64,000 nt of DNA from Hyaloscypha bicolor E. Its lineage: Eukaryota > Ascomycota > Leotiomycetes > Helotiales > Hyaloscyphaceae. This document shows, piece after piece, positions 44,632-55,322 of this stretch. The notes beneath the pieces are model-generated. The model was not told the origin of the DNA. It did no database searches and saw nothing but the letters and a program-made list of their open reading frames with translations. Position numbers and translations under genes: made by a program. Every line of letters begins with the position of its first letter. The stretch's first letter is position 1. Location: positions 5,433,952 through 5,497,951 of the forward strand of contig NW_020194684.1 in assembly GCF_002865645.1 (NCBI RefSeq), in the 5' to 3' direction.

Positions 44632-46342
44632 ATGCAGCTCGTTACTATGATTGGCGCAGTTGCGCTGTTGTCGACTTCAGCAATGGCTGTTCCGGGAAAA
44701 ATGGAGAAGAGTCCGGTCAGTGCCTCCCACTCTCGTGGCCGATCAAGCTAACATTTCCTAGCAGGACCACTGGTGGAAGTAAGTTTAACTTTCAACTTCT
44801 CAAGTTATTCATTTGGAACGTTCTAATGCAGGAATAGTTTAAGAGACTCGCAGCAGGGCAGACATCATCATAGACAAGCGCAAAGAGATAGCAGCCCAAG
44901 TTCCACCGAGGCTGCAGCCTCTTCCTTGACCGCAGTCGACAGCGCAGTGATAACCGACGGCGTAGTCACGACTGAAAATGGAGCAGCGTACACCACCGAA
45001 TATATCACGCTGCAGAGTGGTGATACGTCTGATTTTGGATCCGCCTACACGACGATATACTTTGATCTAACAGCTTCTGATTCAGCAGAGTCCCGTTCTC
45101 ATCACAGTCGCCACCAGTAAGTCGACCTGAGGAATTAACTCATATCTTGTACCTTTCTGAATCGTGTCTTCGGATGATTTTACTTGAGTCTTTTCACGAC
45201 CAGGGCAGTGCTAATTTGCTATGCAGTACCCATACTCGCAAACAGCACATTTCTCTTACTTCTTCTATAGTCTGCTCAGCAACAACTAGTACTGTCACAG
45301 TAACGACCTCCGTGACTGTCTCGACATATGCTTCTTCGATCCAGTCGTATAATTCAACTCCAATGGGATATAATTCGTCTATCACCACACAAACGTCAAG
45401 CCAAGGATTTCCATCTTCCACCGCAAACATTACTTCAGCAGCAACCACTTCCGATTCGGCATCTTCCGCCCTATCCGCATCCTCATTGGTTTCTTCTGGA
45501 TTGGCATCTTCAGCAGCAGCTTCCTTCACATCCTCTTCCTCTCCGCCGCCATCTTCTGAAGCAGCGAACTCTGGAGCACTCGCTTCTGGAACAACAAGAT
45601 CTTCTGAACTTGCAGGCACTTCTACGAGTACTCCAAGGTGATTGCCCTGCCACGCATATCACACTCATATTTTACGGCTGCTGACACGGGAAAAGTGCTG
45701 AACATCACACCAGACACCGCACAACCGTAACTAGACATCGCCACCGCACCCAGTCTCCCTCATCGTCTATAACGACAAGCGTCTGGGTTTCCGCATCTCC
45801 GGTTTCAGTTGCGAGCGGAACATCAGACTTACACCCATCTGCGACCATCACACCAAGTAAGTCGATTTAAACTTCGCATGAGGGTGTGTAGAGACAGCGA
45901 TGATACTGATTCTCCAACTTTAGCGACGACAGTAACAGGGGGCAGCATCATACCAACTGGAACCCCGAATGTGAATGCTAGACATTGCGGCGTTCACGGT
46001 CTGCCTAATGGCGATTACTTCATCGCGGAGTACATTGATAATAGCAACGACGTACATGTCACTCTCCTGGGCTGCTACGAGTTCTGCTTGGTGCGTTCCA
46101 TGCCATTTTAACCCATCTGCCCTGGGAGGATACTAATGATGTTGTTTTTGCAGGGCTCAAATGCTGCCACAGGTGGCTGCATGGCCTACCAATTCTACCC
46201 TGATCTAGACCTAGATATGGAAGGAACGGAAACACGCTGCAAGCTCTATGGCGCCAGTGTAGCAGACAGTTTGATGGAATTCAGCTATGTGCCAAATGTG
46301 TGGTACGATCTGGGCTGCGGAAACCCTATGGTCTCGCACTAG
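44632..46342 (+). CDS. Secreted Ser/Thr-rich protein with Cys-containing C-terminal domain, 431 aa
   Basis: Seven exons: 44632-44715, 44762-44778, 44832-45116, 45227-45637, 45714-45856, 45924-46090 and 46154-46342 (432 codons with stop). The first exon is a signal peptide (MQLVTMIGAVALLSTSAMA). Exon 2 is a microexon of 17 nt. The middle is a Ser/Thr/Ala-rich stalk containing ATTSTVTVTTSVTVS, typical of fungal cell-surface stalks. The C-terminal ~100 residues form a compact Cys-containing domain (RHCGVHGLPNGDYFIAEY, GCYEFC, GGCMAYQFYPD, YDLGCGNP), reminiscent of extracellular PAN/apple-like domains. No GPI tail. Likely secreted or wall-associated; partner unknown. Confidence 0.8.
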
Positions 46343-47025
46343 GGATCAGTTCTCAAGAAGAGGCTTTCGAAGGGCGATTTAGATGTTTGGCGGTGGCGCG
46401 CGCAACTATGTTGATAGAATTAATGGTAGTCAGGGCTTCCTTTTTATTTTGCATCTGGTTTTGAAAGGGGAAGAAGGAACGTTTGCGTTGCATCTAGATT
46501 TGGAGAGGAGATGGAAATACACAAGCCACGAGTCTTATACATCAATCGTTTTACTCCTAACCAAAATTCTCGTCTTATACATATGGCGTCAATGCAAGTA
46601 AGAAGACTTACTAAGGCCCTTCACCCCTCGACCCACTTTTCTCCTCGGTTTTCTGAAGATTTACACACTATGTTAGACATACTAGACTGCTCCATTCCTC
46701 CACAAGTGAGTTGACATATGACTACGATTTTTAGGCCCTGCGAAAATAACTCTTTTTCGATTTCCACGCATTATCGGGAGGGTCTGCCCTTGGTCGCACC
46801 AGCCCCACACTAAGTAAACAGACCCCTTTTCCTTCCAAGTTCGTTAAGCGAGGACCGACACGATCTCGACCACTAGACTTCTTCCACATTTGTGAATCAA
46901 TCGTACCCCACCTCTCTCTCGAATCTTCCTTACATCCAGCCGTCCGCGAACCTAGTTCTCGCCTCATCTCCCACGAATAGTCTTCGCCATTCCCGTGGTG
47001 GGTGTATCTAACCCCCTCTGTCAAA
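46343..47025. other. Intergenic, nothing recognised
   Basis: 3' flank of the secreted-protein gene and promoter of the membrane-protein gene. No RNA gene or repeat was seen. Confidence 0.5.
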
Positions 47026-49568
47026 ATGAGGGACCACTCTCGCACACGGCTGTATCAACTTCTGCTATTCACTAGCGTGTTTTCAATACTGGCATCTTCC
47101 ACGGTTTGGAAAGGGCAGGGAAATTACACTTCTCTTTCAGACGCCTTCGTTCAACTCGCGAACCTCACGCTTCTGCCGGCTTCGAATCGAGAACCTTCTG
47201 GAGGGGGACAAAACTTCACACATTGTTGCCTACTAGCTGTCAACGCCTCTCTCGAAGTGCTCAACGGATCTGTTGTTGAGAAGGTACCTTACTATCTCAA
47301 CGCGTCGGTTGATGACTTACTTGCTGCTACCAAAGCAGGTCAGTTTCCTTGTGGTGCTGTATGGGATGGCAATTCCGTCGGTGCGCCTATCGTGGAGGTG
47401 CCATACGCCTGGGTAGAGGAGACATGCCCTGGCTGGCAACTTTCCACCTCCGGCATCGAGAGCCAGTGGTTATCTCCATTCGTTGGGTTTCTTCTTCCTG
47501 CAGTTATCTTTTGTATGTCTAAATCCTAGTTTCCCAGCAAAATCTGACTAACTTCACAGGCTTGACAATACCGAGACGTAGAAAGCTTACGGTGTGGCAC
47601 CAGTTGTTTGTACCAGACTTGTCTCGTGCAATCTCATGGCTCCTGGCTCCCTTGGCTATGGTCCTCGCCGGCATGTGTGCCATTTGCGACACCATCAGTT
47701 GGCTTGCGATGTGTTTTGCGTTCGCGAGTCCTATGCTTTTGAGTGGATTCTACGAGGCTTATCTGGACTACATTATCATAAATTTTCTCCAGGAGAAGAC
47801 GGAAAACTTTCGACTGACATTAGATATGAGGGCCCGACTTCTTTTCGTGGTACTATGTGGCAACCTCGAGTAAGTGTTATGGGGGAACTCCTTTTCCTGA
47901 TTCGGACCGTCTCGTGATATTCTCATGAGACATTGTCCCAGTACTTCCAAAAACAATCTCCATCGAGGAATTGCTAACTCCTCAGTTACCTAGCTTGGAA
48001 GTGAAAATTAGAGAGAGCGACAGACAATTCATGGAATGGAATACATTGCACCAGAACGGCAATGAACATTGGCCCAACTTTACAACCACGACAGAGCAAA
48101 ACCCTAGCTCGCCATGGACGCATGTGCAAACTCTACTCTATCCAATCCGAACATATCGAGATTCTGACATCTTTACTCCTCGGCAATGGCCGCTTCATGA
48201 CGAGGAGTGTCTAGTTCCAAACTGTACAGACTTGAAGTGCAAAGAAACTCCTATCCCTCGGAGCCCACGATTTCTAAGAGATATTGGCCGCACGAAGACC
48301 AGAGTAAGCGCCCATTTCAAATCAATGCACCAAGCTTCGAATGCCAAATACCAGCACTGACATAATAACAGCTGAGAACCATGCTAGCATGCCAATATTC
48401 ATTTGGAGCAACTATTGGCTGTCCGATAGTTTTTTTCCTGGGAGCCTTCGTCTTCGCTATTGTCACCATACTTTCTAACCTTGGGGATAACGACACGAGC
48501 TTGGCTCTGGCCTTTGGGATGTGGTATATGATAATTCCTCACCTGTCCATAGTTTCTGGTCTTCTTTTGGCGGGCAACAATCCCAATACGTTCGAAGGAG
48601 TGGTTGCCCACGAGTTTGGCGATACGGAAGACCATCAAGCTTTAGAAGAGAAACACTTTGGGACGAGGCTCTTCGAGCTGGCTTATAATAGCCGCTACAA
48701 GCCGGCCTGGTTGTGGCTACGAGGTCGAAGCAAACGAGACTGGGTGGAAAAGGTTTGGAAGACCTACAAACTTCGGCCACCGGCAGGACAGAAAGGGGAG
48801 TTTGTACTTGATGAAGACATGGATGCTCTTCGTAGGTTTACTACGCTTTCCATAATGGGCTGGGCCGTGGTGATCAGCCTGACTCTTCTCTTAATGGGCG
48901 TTCCATTTGTGCTTGCATTTCTCACCGGATTTTACACGCCCCAAGTCGGATTGTCTTGCAGGAGCTTGACTTTCACGGTCTACGCCATCTCACAAATATC
49001 TCAAATCGTTCTCTGGATGTGGGCATTTGCAGGACCTCCACAACAGGGAAAGCTTCTATCATTCCTTCGAAAGGGAGGGGTGCTTGATCGAAATGGATTC
49101 TTCACGCCAACCGATACCAGAACACTCTGGTCAAGAGAAACATATTTCTCCCTCAAATCAGTTTGGGCAATCTTATGGTACGGTTTGGCGAGTACATTGG
49201 GCATTGGAGGTGTATTCACGTCTATTGGAGGGACGATGATGCAATTGATAGGTGTCTATCGGAGTGGCAAATGCCTCATAAACGCCGAGTGGTGGACGAA
49301 ACCAAATGGAGGAGTTGGGGTGATCATTTCTTCGAACTATGCCCTGGAGATTGAAGATGCCAAAAAGCACTGGGCGAGTTGTGGTATCACAGCAACCATG
49401 TTCTTAGGTGTTGTGGCCTTCTGTGGGTGGTGGTATCAAAGAAGAGTGAGAGATCTCTTCAGGGAGCTTGTGAATGATCTCGGCAACCCAAGAACCGATA
49501 GAGAGGATGTAAAGGCGACAGTGGCAATGCCTAATGGCAGAAAGGAGAGTGCTTCAGTCTCGTCATGA
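47026..49568 (+). CDS. Multi-pass membrane protein with N-terminal signal peptide, 767 aa
   Basis: Four exons: 47026-47512, 47560-47869, 47994-48303 and 48372-49568 (768 codons). I start at the ATG at 47026. A signal peptide (YQLLLFTSVFSILASS) is followed by an extracellular domain with paired Cys and several N-glycosylation sites (NYT, NLT, NFT, NAS). The rest has about eight or nine hydrophobic segments with long cytosolic loops (for example HQNGNEHWPNF, KRDWVEKVWKTYKLRPP). This layout is common among uncharacterised Pezizomycotina membrane proteins. No transporter or channel signature was recognised. Intron 2 (47870-47993) is an introner-like copy homologous to the intron at 4078. Confidence 0.82.
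47870..47993 (+). mobile_element. Introner-like intron, copy 2
   Basis: A 124-nt intron with donor GTAAGT and acceptor TTACCTAG. It is homologous to the intron at 4078-4195 in an unrelated gene. It contains a hairpin at 47904-47938: GGAC and GTCTCGTGA pair with TCATGAGAC and GTCC. Earlier AGs at 47949-47950 and in CTCAG are skipped, because using them introduces stops; only TACCTAG restores the frame. Confidence 0.7.
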
Positions 49569-50054
49569 GTTGTGCCGAGAAGTTGGAGTTTTTTTTAACA
49601 GTATCGTTGGTTGACTTGTGGGACCACGGGGCTGTTGAAGTCCTCGCTTGGTCGCGGCAGAGACAAATTAATTGTCGACGCCGGTTGAGTAGCTTCCTAG
49701 CCAGAAGAAGTTATCCAAGTGAAAATGGCAAGAATTCATAGGAGCTCCTTGTGTAGATAATGCCTTTCGTTCGCATCGCTTTCAAAGATAGGACTGAGAT
49801 CTCAGAAAATAACGTTTCTTCGTATCTCTTGCAGTTGACTGGTAAATTGAAATTCACAGAACTATTTTCATGGCCCTTCCTTATGGCTCAAATGATCGGC
49901 GGGCTCATCGCGACAAGTTGAAGTAGTGCTGGTCTAGGTGGACGTTGACATGCCAGTGTGGATCATCAGGATCGTCGCCCACTCAGCCGAATCTCCTCAA
50001 ATTTGCTTGTCCCACAACACATGTTCACATTCATATTTTCATCACAGACTGAAA
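49569..50054. other. Intergenic, nothing recognised
   Basis: Spacer between two co-directional genes. Only short frames without character. Confidence 0.5.
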
Positions 50055-51783
50055 ATGAGCATCACAGCGCTCCCCAACGACATCTTCCTCTTAATAATTG
50101 CATACCTTTCTCCCAAAGAACTTATCCTCAGCCGCCGTGTGTCGAAGCAATTCCACGATGCTTTCACGGAGTTCGAATTGGGTCGGCATGTGCTTGTTCA
50201 ACACTATCCCAGAGCACGCGAGCTCCGCCATGCCGACCAGAATGGTTCTTTAGATTGGCCGAGCCTGTTTGCAAAAGTTGCTGGAAGATATCATCATCTG
50301 AAGAGCGGAATACCACGAAGCGTAGAGAAGCTTCCTTTAGCAAGGTCGTTTATCGTTCCGCAATGGTCACAGAATTATGGAGTCGCACCCTGGCAAAGGC
50401 ATTTGCAATTCGGGGAGAAAGAAGCTCCTTTCCATTATCCGGATACTCTTTGGACTTATGAGGAAGGCCTTTTGATCTTCCCTTCAGCCGATTTGCAACG
50501 CTATGCGGTGTATGATCTTGATGCTGGAATAGTATCTGAGGTCAATTTTGACCCGGAGAAGAAGCTCGTCCGGAGGCTGCGATTACATGAGAGAGTTCTC
50601 GTAGTCGAGTGGTGCGAAAACCATCCGTATCACCAGTTGAATGAGAACGAGATGGTCTACAGGCATTTCGCCACTGCGTACGATGTTGTCAAAGGAGCGG
50701 CTGAGGGGGAGTGGAGAATCGCTTTCAGGTCAGTGCTTCCTTTTCTACTTCCCATATTTGAGCTGATGAGCTTAGAAATGAATGGAAGATACACTTTCTC
50801 GGCATGCCATTGAATTCCAGAGATCGTTTCTTCAGCTATCACACTTCTCAAAAGTATGCTTTATATGTCTGGCAGCCCAACAGGAGTGCCTGGGGAGAAG
50901 ATGAGCCAATCGAAGCCTTGGCGGTTTGGGACATCTCATCACCGTCACCGTATCTCCCATCCCAAGATCCCAGCGGAAATGGAAAGCCAGATGGCAGTCT
51001 TGAAGGGCCCAAAGTCGTGAGGAGGTTCTCATTTAAGGACCTAGATTTCTACATGATCAGACAGCGTTCGACTCCTGTCCTCCGTGGTCTTGAGCTGGAT
51101 GATGGTCACGTGTATGTCATTGAGGAAGACCATCGTTGGATTGTCGGCCAACAAGCAGGACATGCCCTTCCAAGGTTGCACAAGTTCAAGACTATCGGAA
51201 TTCCTTTCACCATAGGACCGATGTGGGTTGATTCATGCGGAGCGGACAGAGATATCTGTCAAAGAGTCTCCGATTCAAGGCGCCACCATCTTACGCCATG
51301 TTGGAGACATGAGGTGAGTGGATTGTAGTGTGTTTATAGTATTCATAGCTAAGATCCATAAGGAATTTCCGTACTTGACTATCACTGAAGCAAGGGATGC
51401 CAAAGCCGGTGTGGTTTTCAGTGCACGGAATTGCTTCATGTTAGAGTCAATATCAATCAGCTTGAAGCCGGAGGCCCACAGGACAGAACCTGGCTATGAG
51501 ATTTCGCTGAGAGACGATTTATGGCAACAGCTTCTCGAAAAAGGGAAGATCTGTGGAGATGAACGATGGTAGGCTACCTATTTCTTTGTCTTATATCCCG
51601 AGCTCCTTCCTCACTGGCAGGGAGGATGTTTCATGCTCCCGGCTCGCTCCCGGCTTTCTCCTCCCTAAAGAAAATCCCCGCTAATTTGTTGGTAGGCTCA
51701 TCGGCGAGAATTCAAATCAAGAGGTTGTCATCGCCCATTTTGATAGGGAAAGGAAGATGAGGGTCCAAGAGCTGAAGACTTAA
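50055..51783 (+). CDS. F-box protein, 501 aa
   Basis: Four exons: 50055-50728, 50776-51313, 51363-51568 and 51696-51783 (502 codons). The F-box is at residues 4-45 (ITALPNDIFLLIIAYLSPKELILSRRVSKQF), with the start placed directly upstream of it. The remainder has recurring beta-strand signatures (LRRLRLHERVLVVEWCE, KYALYVWQPN, EALAVWDISS) suggestive of a beta-propeller-like substrate domain. The last exon encodes LIGENSNQEVVIAHFDRERK and ends RVQELKT. F-box proteins link substrates to the Skp1-cullin-1 ubiquitin ligase; the substrate here is unknown. Confidence 0.85.
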
Positions 51784-52458
51784 AGTACGTAACAAGCGAG
51801 CGGGGCCTGGCTGTCTCATTCTCCATGCTGTATGTGACTTGCTAGTGTGGTTGTGTGGCATTTCAGTCTCAGCTTGCTAGTATAGTCGTCCACTCCCCCA
51901 AGGCGAAACCTGGAATCTTACTGCAATTTGCAAGGCCCCTGTGTAACTTGGTAGGACAGAGAGCTTGTACCTCTCTTTACTATAGTTAACTTACACTTCC
52001 TCAATTCGTATACGGCTCGAGGCCACTGGTCTTCGTTTTGATGATTCTGGACTGGGGTATCAACACCCATTTAATGAAGCTTTGCCCTCTTATCAGCATC
52101 AACGAAGTGCAAACTTGAGGTTCTCAATTCGGTGCCTATACGTGAAGCTAAGAAACTCAAAAAAAATCCCCGGAAAACCTTCTTTACAAAGAGCTTAGCT
52201 TTAGAAAAGTTTCTTCCGAGCACCGCTAGGTAGTCTAGCTTAACACGCGGGAAGTACTCGACTATCTCACATCCCCACTTTTTAAGATTTTGTTTCGAGA
52301 GCTGAAGGTCCCATTATGGCAAAGATGACCCTGTATGTTTCAATGTCTCCGAGCTTTGGAACGATCCCAGCTGGCTGTGTCTGGATATACATTAATGCCA
52401 AAGATCCTTCGAGGTCGATCTCTTTAAATCAAGCTTGTAGCTAGACTCATGCTACGGG
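51784..52458. other. Intergenic, no supported gene
   Basis: AT-rich, with no clear frame. It may include eroded upstream parts of the acyl-CoA-ligase relic that follows, but I could not identify them. Confidence 0.4.
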
Positions 52459-52696
52459 ATTGAAGCGGTGGGATTGTGTTTGCCTAAATCCCTTCAACGA
52501 TGTGAGAATCGTCTTGACGTTCTTCTCACATCTTTTAACCTTTCTAATAGATATACTACCACACGCTATTCTTGGGAATCATTGGTGCGGGCGGGAATCT
52601 CTTGTCATTCCTAAGAATCTGTCTGGGAAGATCTTGAAGAGGGTTCTCAGAGAGATGGCTAAGCAAGAGTTGGAGCAAGATAAAGCTAGACTGTGA
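52459..52696 (+). pseudogene. C-terminal relic of an AMP-dependent acyl-CoA ligase
   Basis: The frame ending at the TGA at 52694-52696 reads VIPKNLSGKILKRVLREMAKQEL. This is the A10 motif (PKxxSGKILRRxLRE) of the ANL superfamily, with the catalytic lysine region, such as in 4-coumarate-CoA ligase-like enzymes. The adenylation core that should lie upstream is not recognisable, and no ATG-led full gene can be built. Probably a truncated remnant. A gene with heavily diverged upstream exons is less likely. Confidence 0.6.
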
Positions 52697-53004
52697 TCAG
52701 ATTTTAGGAGGAGCTCTCCGAAAGGGGTAGCAATTCCTTGCGAAAACTTGTTTTGTCTGTTCCACCGCTCTGACTCAATACACCGGAACCAAAAGGCTAG
52801 GTACGTATCTGTCGACTTTTACATATCTTGATGGAACTACCAGTACTCAAACAAGTGAATAGCGAGGGTTTAGATCTAGGATGTTCTTGTGCTCTAGATT
52901 GGCATACTTAATGAATTCCTGGCTTACAATAAATTGGGAGGAGGAAGAGAAGGAAGGATCAGGAGGCAACGAATTCAGGCTTGAGGAATCGGTTGTTCAA
53001 TACA
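52697..53004. other. Short intergenic spacer
   Basis: Between the ligase relic and the 3' end of the SEC20 gene. Nothing was recognised. Confidence 0.5.
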
Positions 53005-54335
53005 TTATAATTCATCATTCTTTCTCTTGGCCTCCGTTGCCGACTCTTTCTCTTCCTCCCACATTCTCTTCTTGGGATTCGGTTGACTCTCGACCTCTTC
53101 TCCTTTGGCTTCCTCGTCGCTAGTTCCTTTTTCACTGCCCGCTCCTTCGTCTTCAATCGGAGCGTCGCCACTCTCGTCAATGATTTTGCCAACTTTTTCA
53201 GACACGCTATCTCCTGCCGCTTCATGGGGCCTTCCTTGCAGTGTCCCAGTCGCCTTCGCGGGCCCTCCTTTCCCACCACCCCCAACTTGAATACTAGGGG
53301 CTTTTTGTCCTGCCATGGCCACCTTCGGCCCCCTAGTGCCACTAATATGCACGACAGTCTCCCCTCCCGCCACCGAGCTCACTCCAACATCTGTTTTCCG
53401 ACCACCGATCACACCCATAAAGGTAAGAATTCCAAAGCACCCTCTGAAAAACGTCCTCGGTAGAAACCATAATATCCACCAAGTCGGCCCATACAAAAGC
53501 CTTCTCCAGACTAGCCACGCAATTGTTGCCAGGAGGATATAAAATGCCGTCTCAAGATACCACGTATCGCTCTTTTGACTTGTTAATAGAGTACCCAGCA
53601 GATTCCTCGACCTCGATAACATTGTATCCAGTGCAGAGTAAGTCTCCGAAAGCTGGGCTAAAGCTGCGGTTGATTCTTTTAAGGTGTCGTGTGCGAATTG
53701 TGATCGTGAAAGCTCGGCCGTCATCATATCGTGTGTCCTTCTCAGAGCCAAAGTAACATCAGTACTAGCGTTGACCTCTTTCTCCTCCTTTGAGAGCTCC
53801 TTATTTTGCTCCTTCCTTCGCCGTTGTTGCCCTGCCATGGGCAATGCTGTAGAGGATCGTGGCTCTAGGTAGGATTGTAGGAGGAGTTCTCTCTCGGCTC
53901 GCTGGGCAATTTGTAGGTTGCGCCTGGCAGTCAACTGAGCTCTGCGGAATGCGGTTTGGCATCTAACAGAGGGTCAGCCTTATCCACGACCGGGAGAAGC
54001 TTTCAGTGGAAGTCAGAAGCCTACCCTTTAAGCTCTTTGACAGCTCTTTTGACAGCTTGGTCAAGTCTATCCTTTTGCTGCTCAAGCTCACTTCCATGCC
54101 TCCCAGAATCCAAATCGCAAACATCCTCCTGCAATAATTCAAGATCTTCATCCTGGTCTTTTAGTGTCTGCTGTATTTCCGAGGTGAGCTCGGTGATAAC
54201 ATTTCCCTCTTCATTGTACAAAGGGATGGATCCGGGTTGGAACTTGATGGTTGCGAGTCGTCCGATGAGTTCTTTTAATTGGGCATTTGACTCTTGCAGA
54301 GCTGTGAGACGCTCTGAAAGAGTTTGAAAAGACAT
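53005..54335 (-). CDS. SEC20: SNARE protein Sec20 (Golgi-to-ER retrograde transport), 422 aa
   Basis: Two exons on the minus strand: 54335-54025 and 53962-53005 (423 codons). The first ~200 residues are predicted coiled coil, including the Sec20/SNARE-like segment LALRRTHDMMTAELSRSQFAHDTLKES. One membrane segment (about 228-265, WYLETAFYILLATIAWLVW) follows. A long lumenal tail, Gly-rich then highly charged, ends in NDEL. Yeast Sec20 also has a lumenal tail, ending HDEL, so the retrieval-signal position is conserved. Sec20 belongs to the Ufe1-Use1-Sec22 SNARE complex on the ER. It is 264 bp from the divergent mL53 gene. Confidence 0.88.
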
Positions 54336-54599
54336 CTCAATGTTTTGGAACGTCTGTTGTTGGGTTGTAGAAAAGTGTCCAATACCCTTGGAAAGTTGGC
54401 CAGATCAAGACATGTCGGAGCTACGCAACGGAACATGCCGGCATGCCTCGAGACTCTTGATCTCCCGACCTCACTCCTCACCACGTTCACTTTTCCTTGC
54501 GCGATTGTGCGAGGGACTTCAGGTACATTCAAATTCGTGTTCATACTGTCTAGAGCACTAATTGACATTGCAGAATCTAGCTCCAAGTCTCAATTCAAG

Positions 54600-54946
54600 A
54601 TGATCACCAGGTTCATCACCGAGGTTTCAACGACCTTCAATCCGTTCCTACCCAGAGCGAAGACGGCCCGTCTATTCCTCTCCTTCCTTCCACCGAATGC
54701 GCGGCAGACTATGAAAATCGACACAAATTTATTACCGAGGACATCGCGAGATCCAAGTTTCATAAAATTGAAATTCAGTAAGCTATATCCGAAGCCACCG
54801 GGTAGATTTTTCTTGACACGAGTATTGCAGAGGATGGAAAGCAGATGAAGCTGGATGCTGAGAAGTTAGGGATAAAGGGAGTTGTTGAAGAGGTGGATAG
54901 ACATTCTAGAATTCTGTCAAGACAGGAAGAGCTGAATGGGAATTGA
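54600..54946 (+). CDS. MRPL44: Mitochondrial large-subunit ribosomal protein mL53 (Mrpl44), 97 aa
   Basis: Two exons: 54600-54777 and 54831-54946 (98 codons). The N-terminus MITRFITEVSTTFNPFLP and the C-terminus EVDRHSRILSRQEELNGN match yeast Mrpl44. The splice A|AG makes Lys in LKFKDGKQMKLD. The ORF extends further upstream without a stop, but the conserved family start is this ATG. A small, basic, mitochondrial ribosome component with no known catalytic role. It shares a 264-bp intergenic region with SEC20. Confidence 0.9.
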
Positions 54947-55322
54947 TGAATCAAGTTATTGTATATTATTGCATATGGGAGGCGTTCAGGAGCTTGCTGA
55001 GTAGTTTGCACAAGCTGTTAAAGAACGACCGACATACCAAATGTTCTAGTGTTTTCTGTGGAAATCCTAGGCTCGAGGAGCTTTTAGTACAACGAGAGAA
55101 CGAAAGGACTCGAACCAAACAGGGAATAAGATCGCTTTCTGGGTGCGGGAACAGCGTTTCTTCATGTCACTTCACACGAAATCCAAGAAAACGGGTCTAA
55201 GGCAGTATGTAATTACGTTGCAAGGTCCATCTAAAATGTGAAGCAAAGGCTATTTTTGTGCCAATTCGGCAAGTCATGATAGTCAGTCTTTCCTCTAACC
55301 CAGTTCCTTGTGCTGAACGCGT
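54947..55322. other. Convergent intergenic spacer
   Basis: 3' flanks of the mL53 and pyrophosphatase genes. Nothing recognised. Confidence 0.5.

Noticed and set aside
54324..54599. N-terminal extension of the mL53 frame
   Set aside because: The family start MITRFI is at 54600. The extension runs into the SEC20 start region and has no conserved character.
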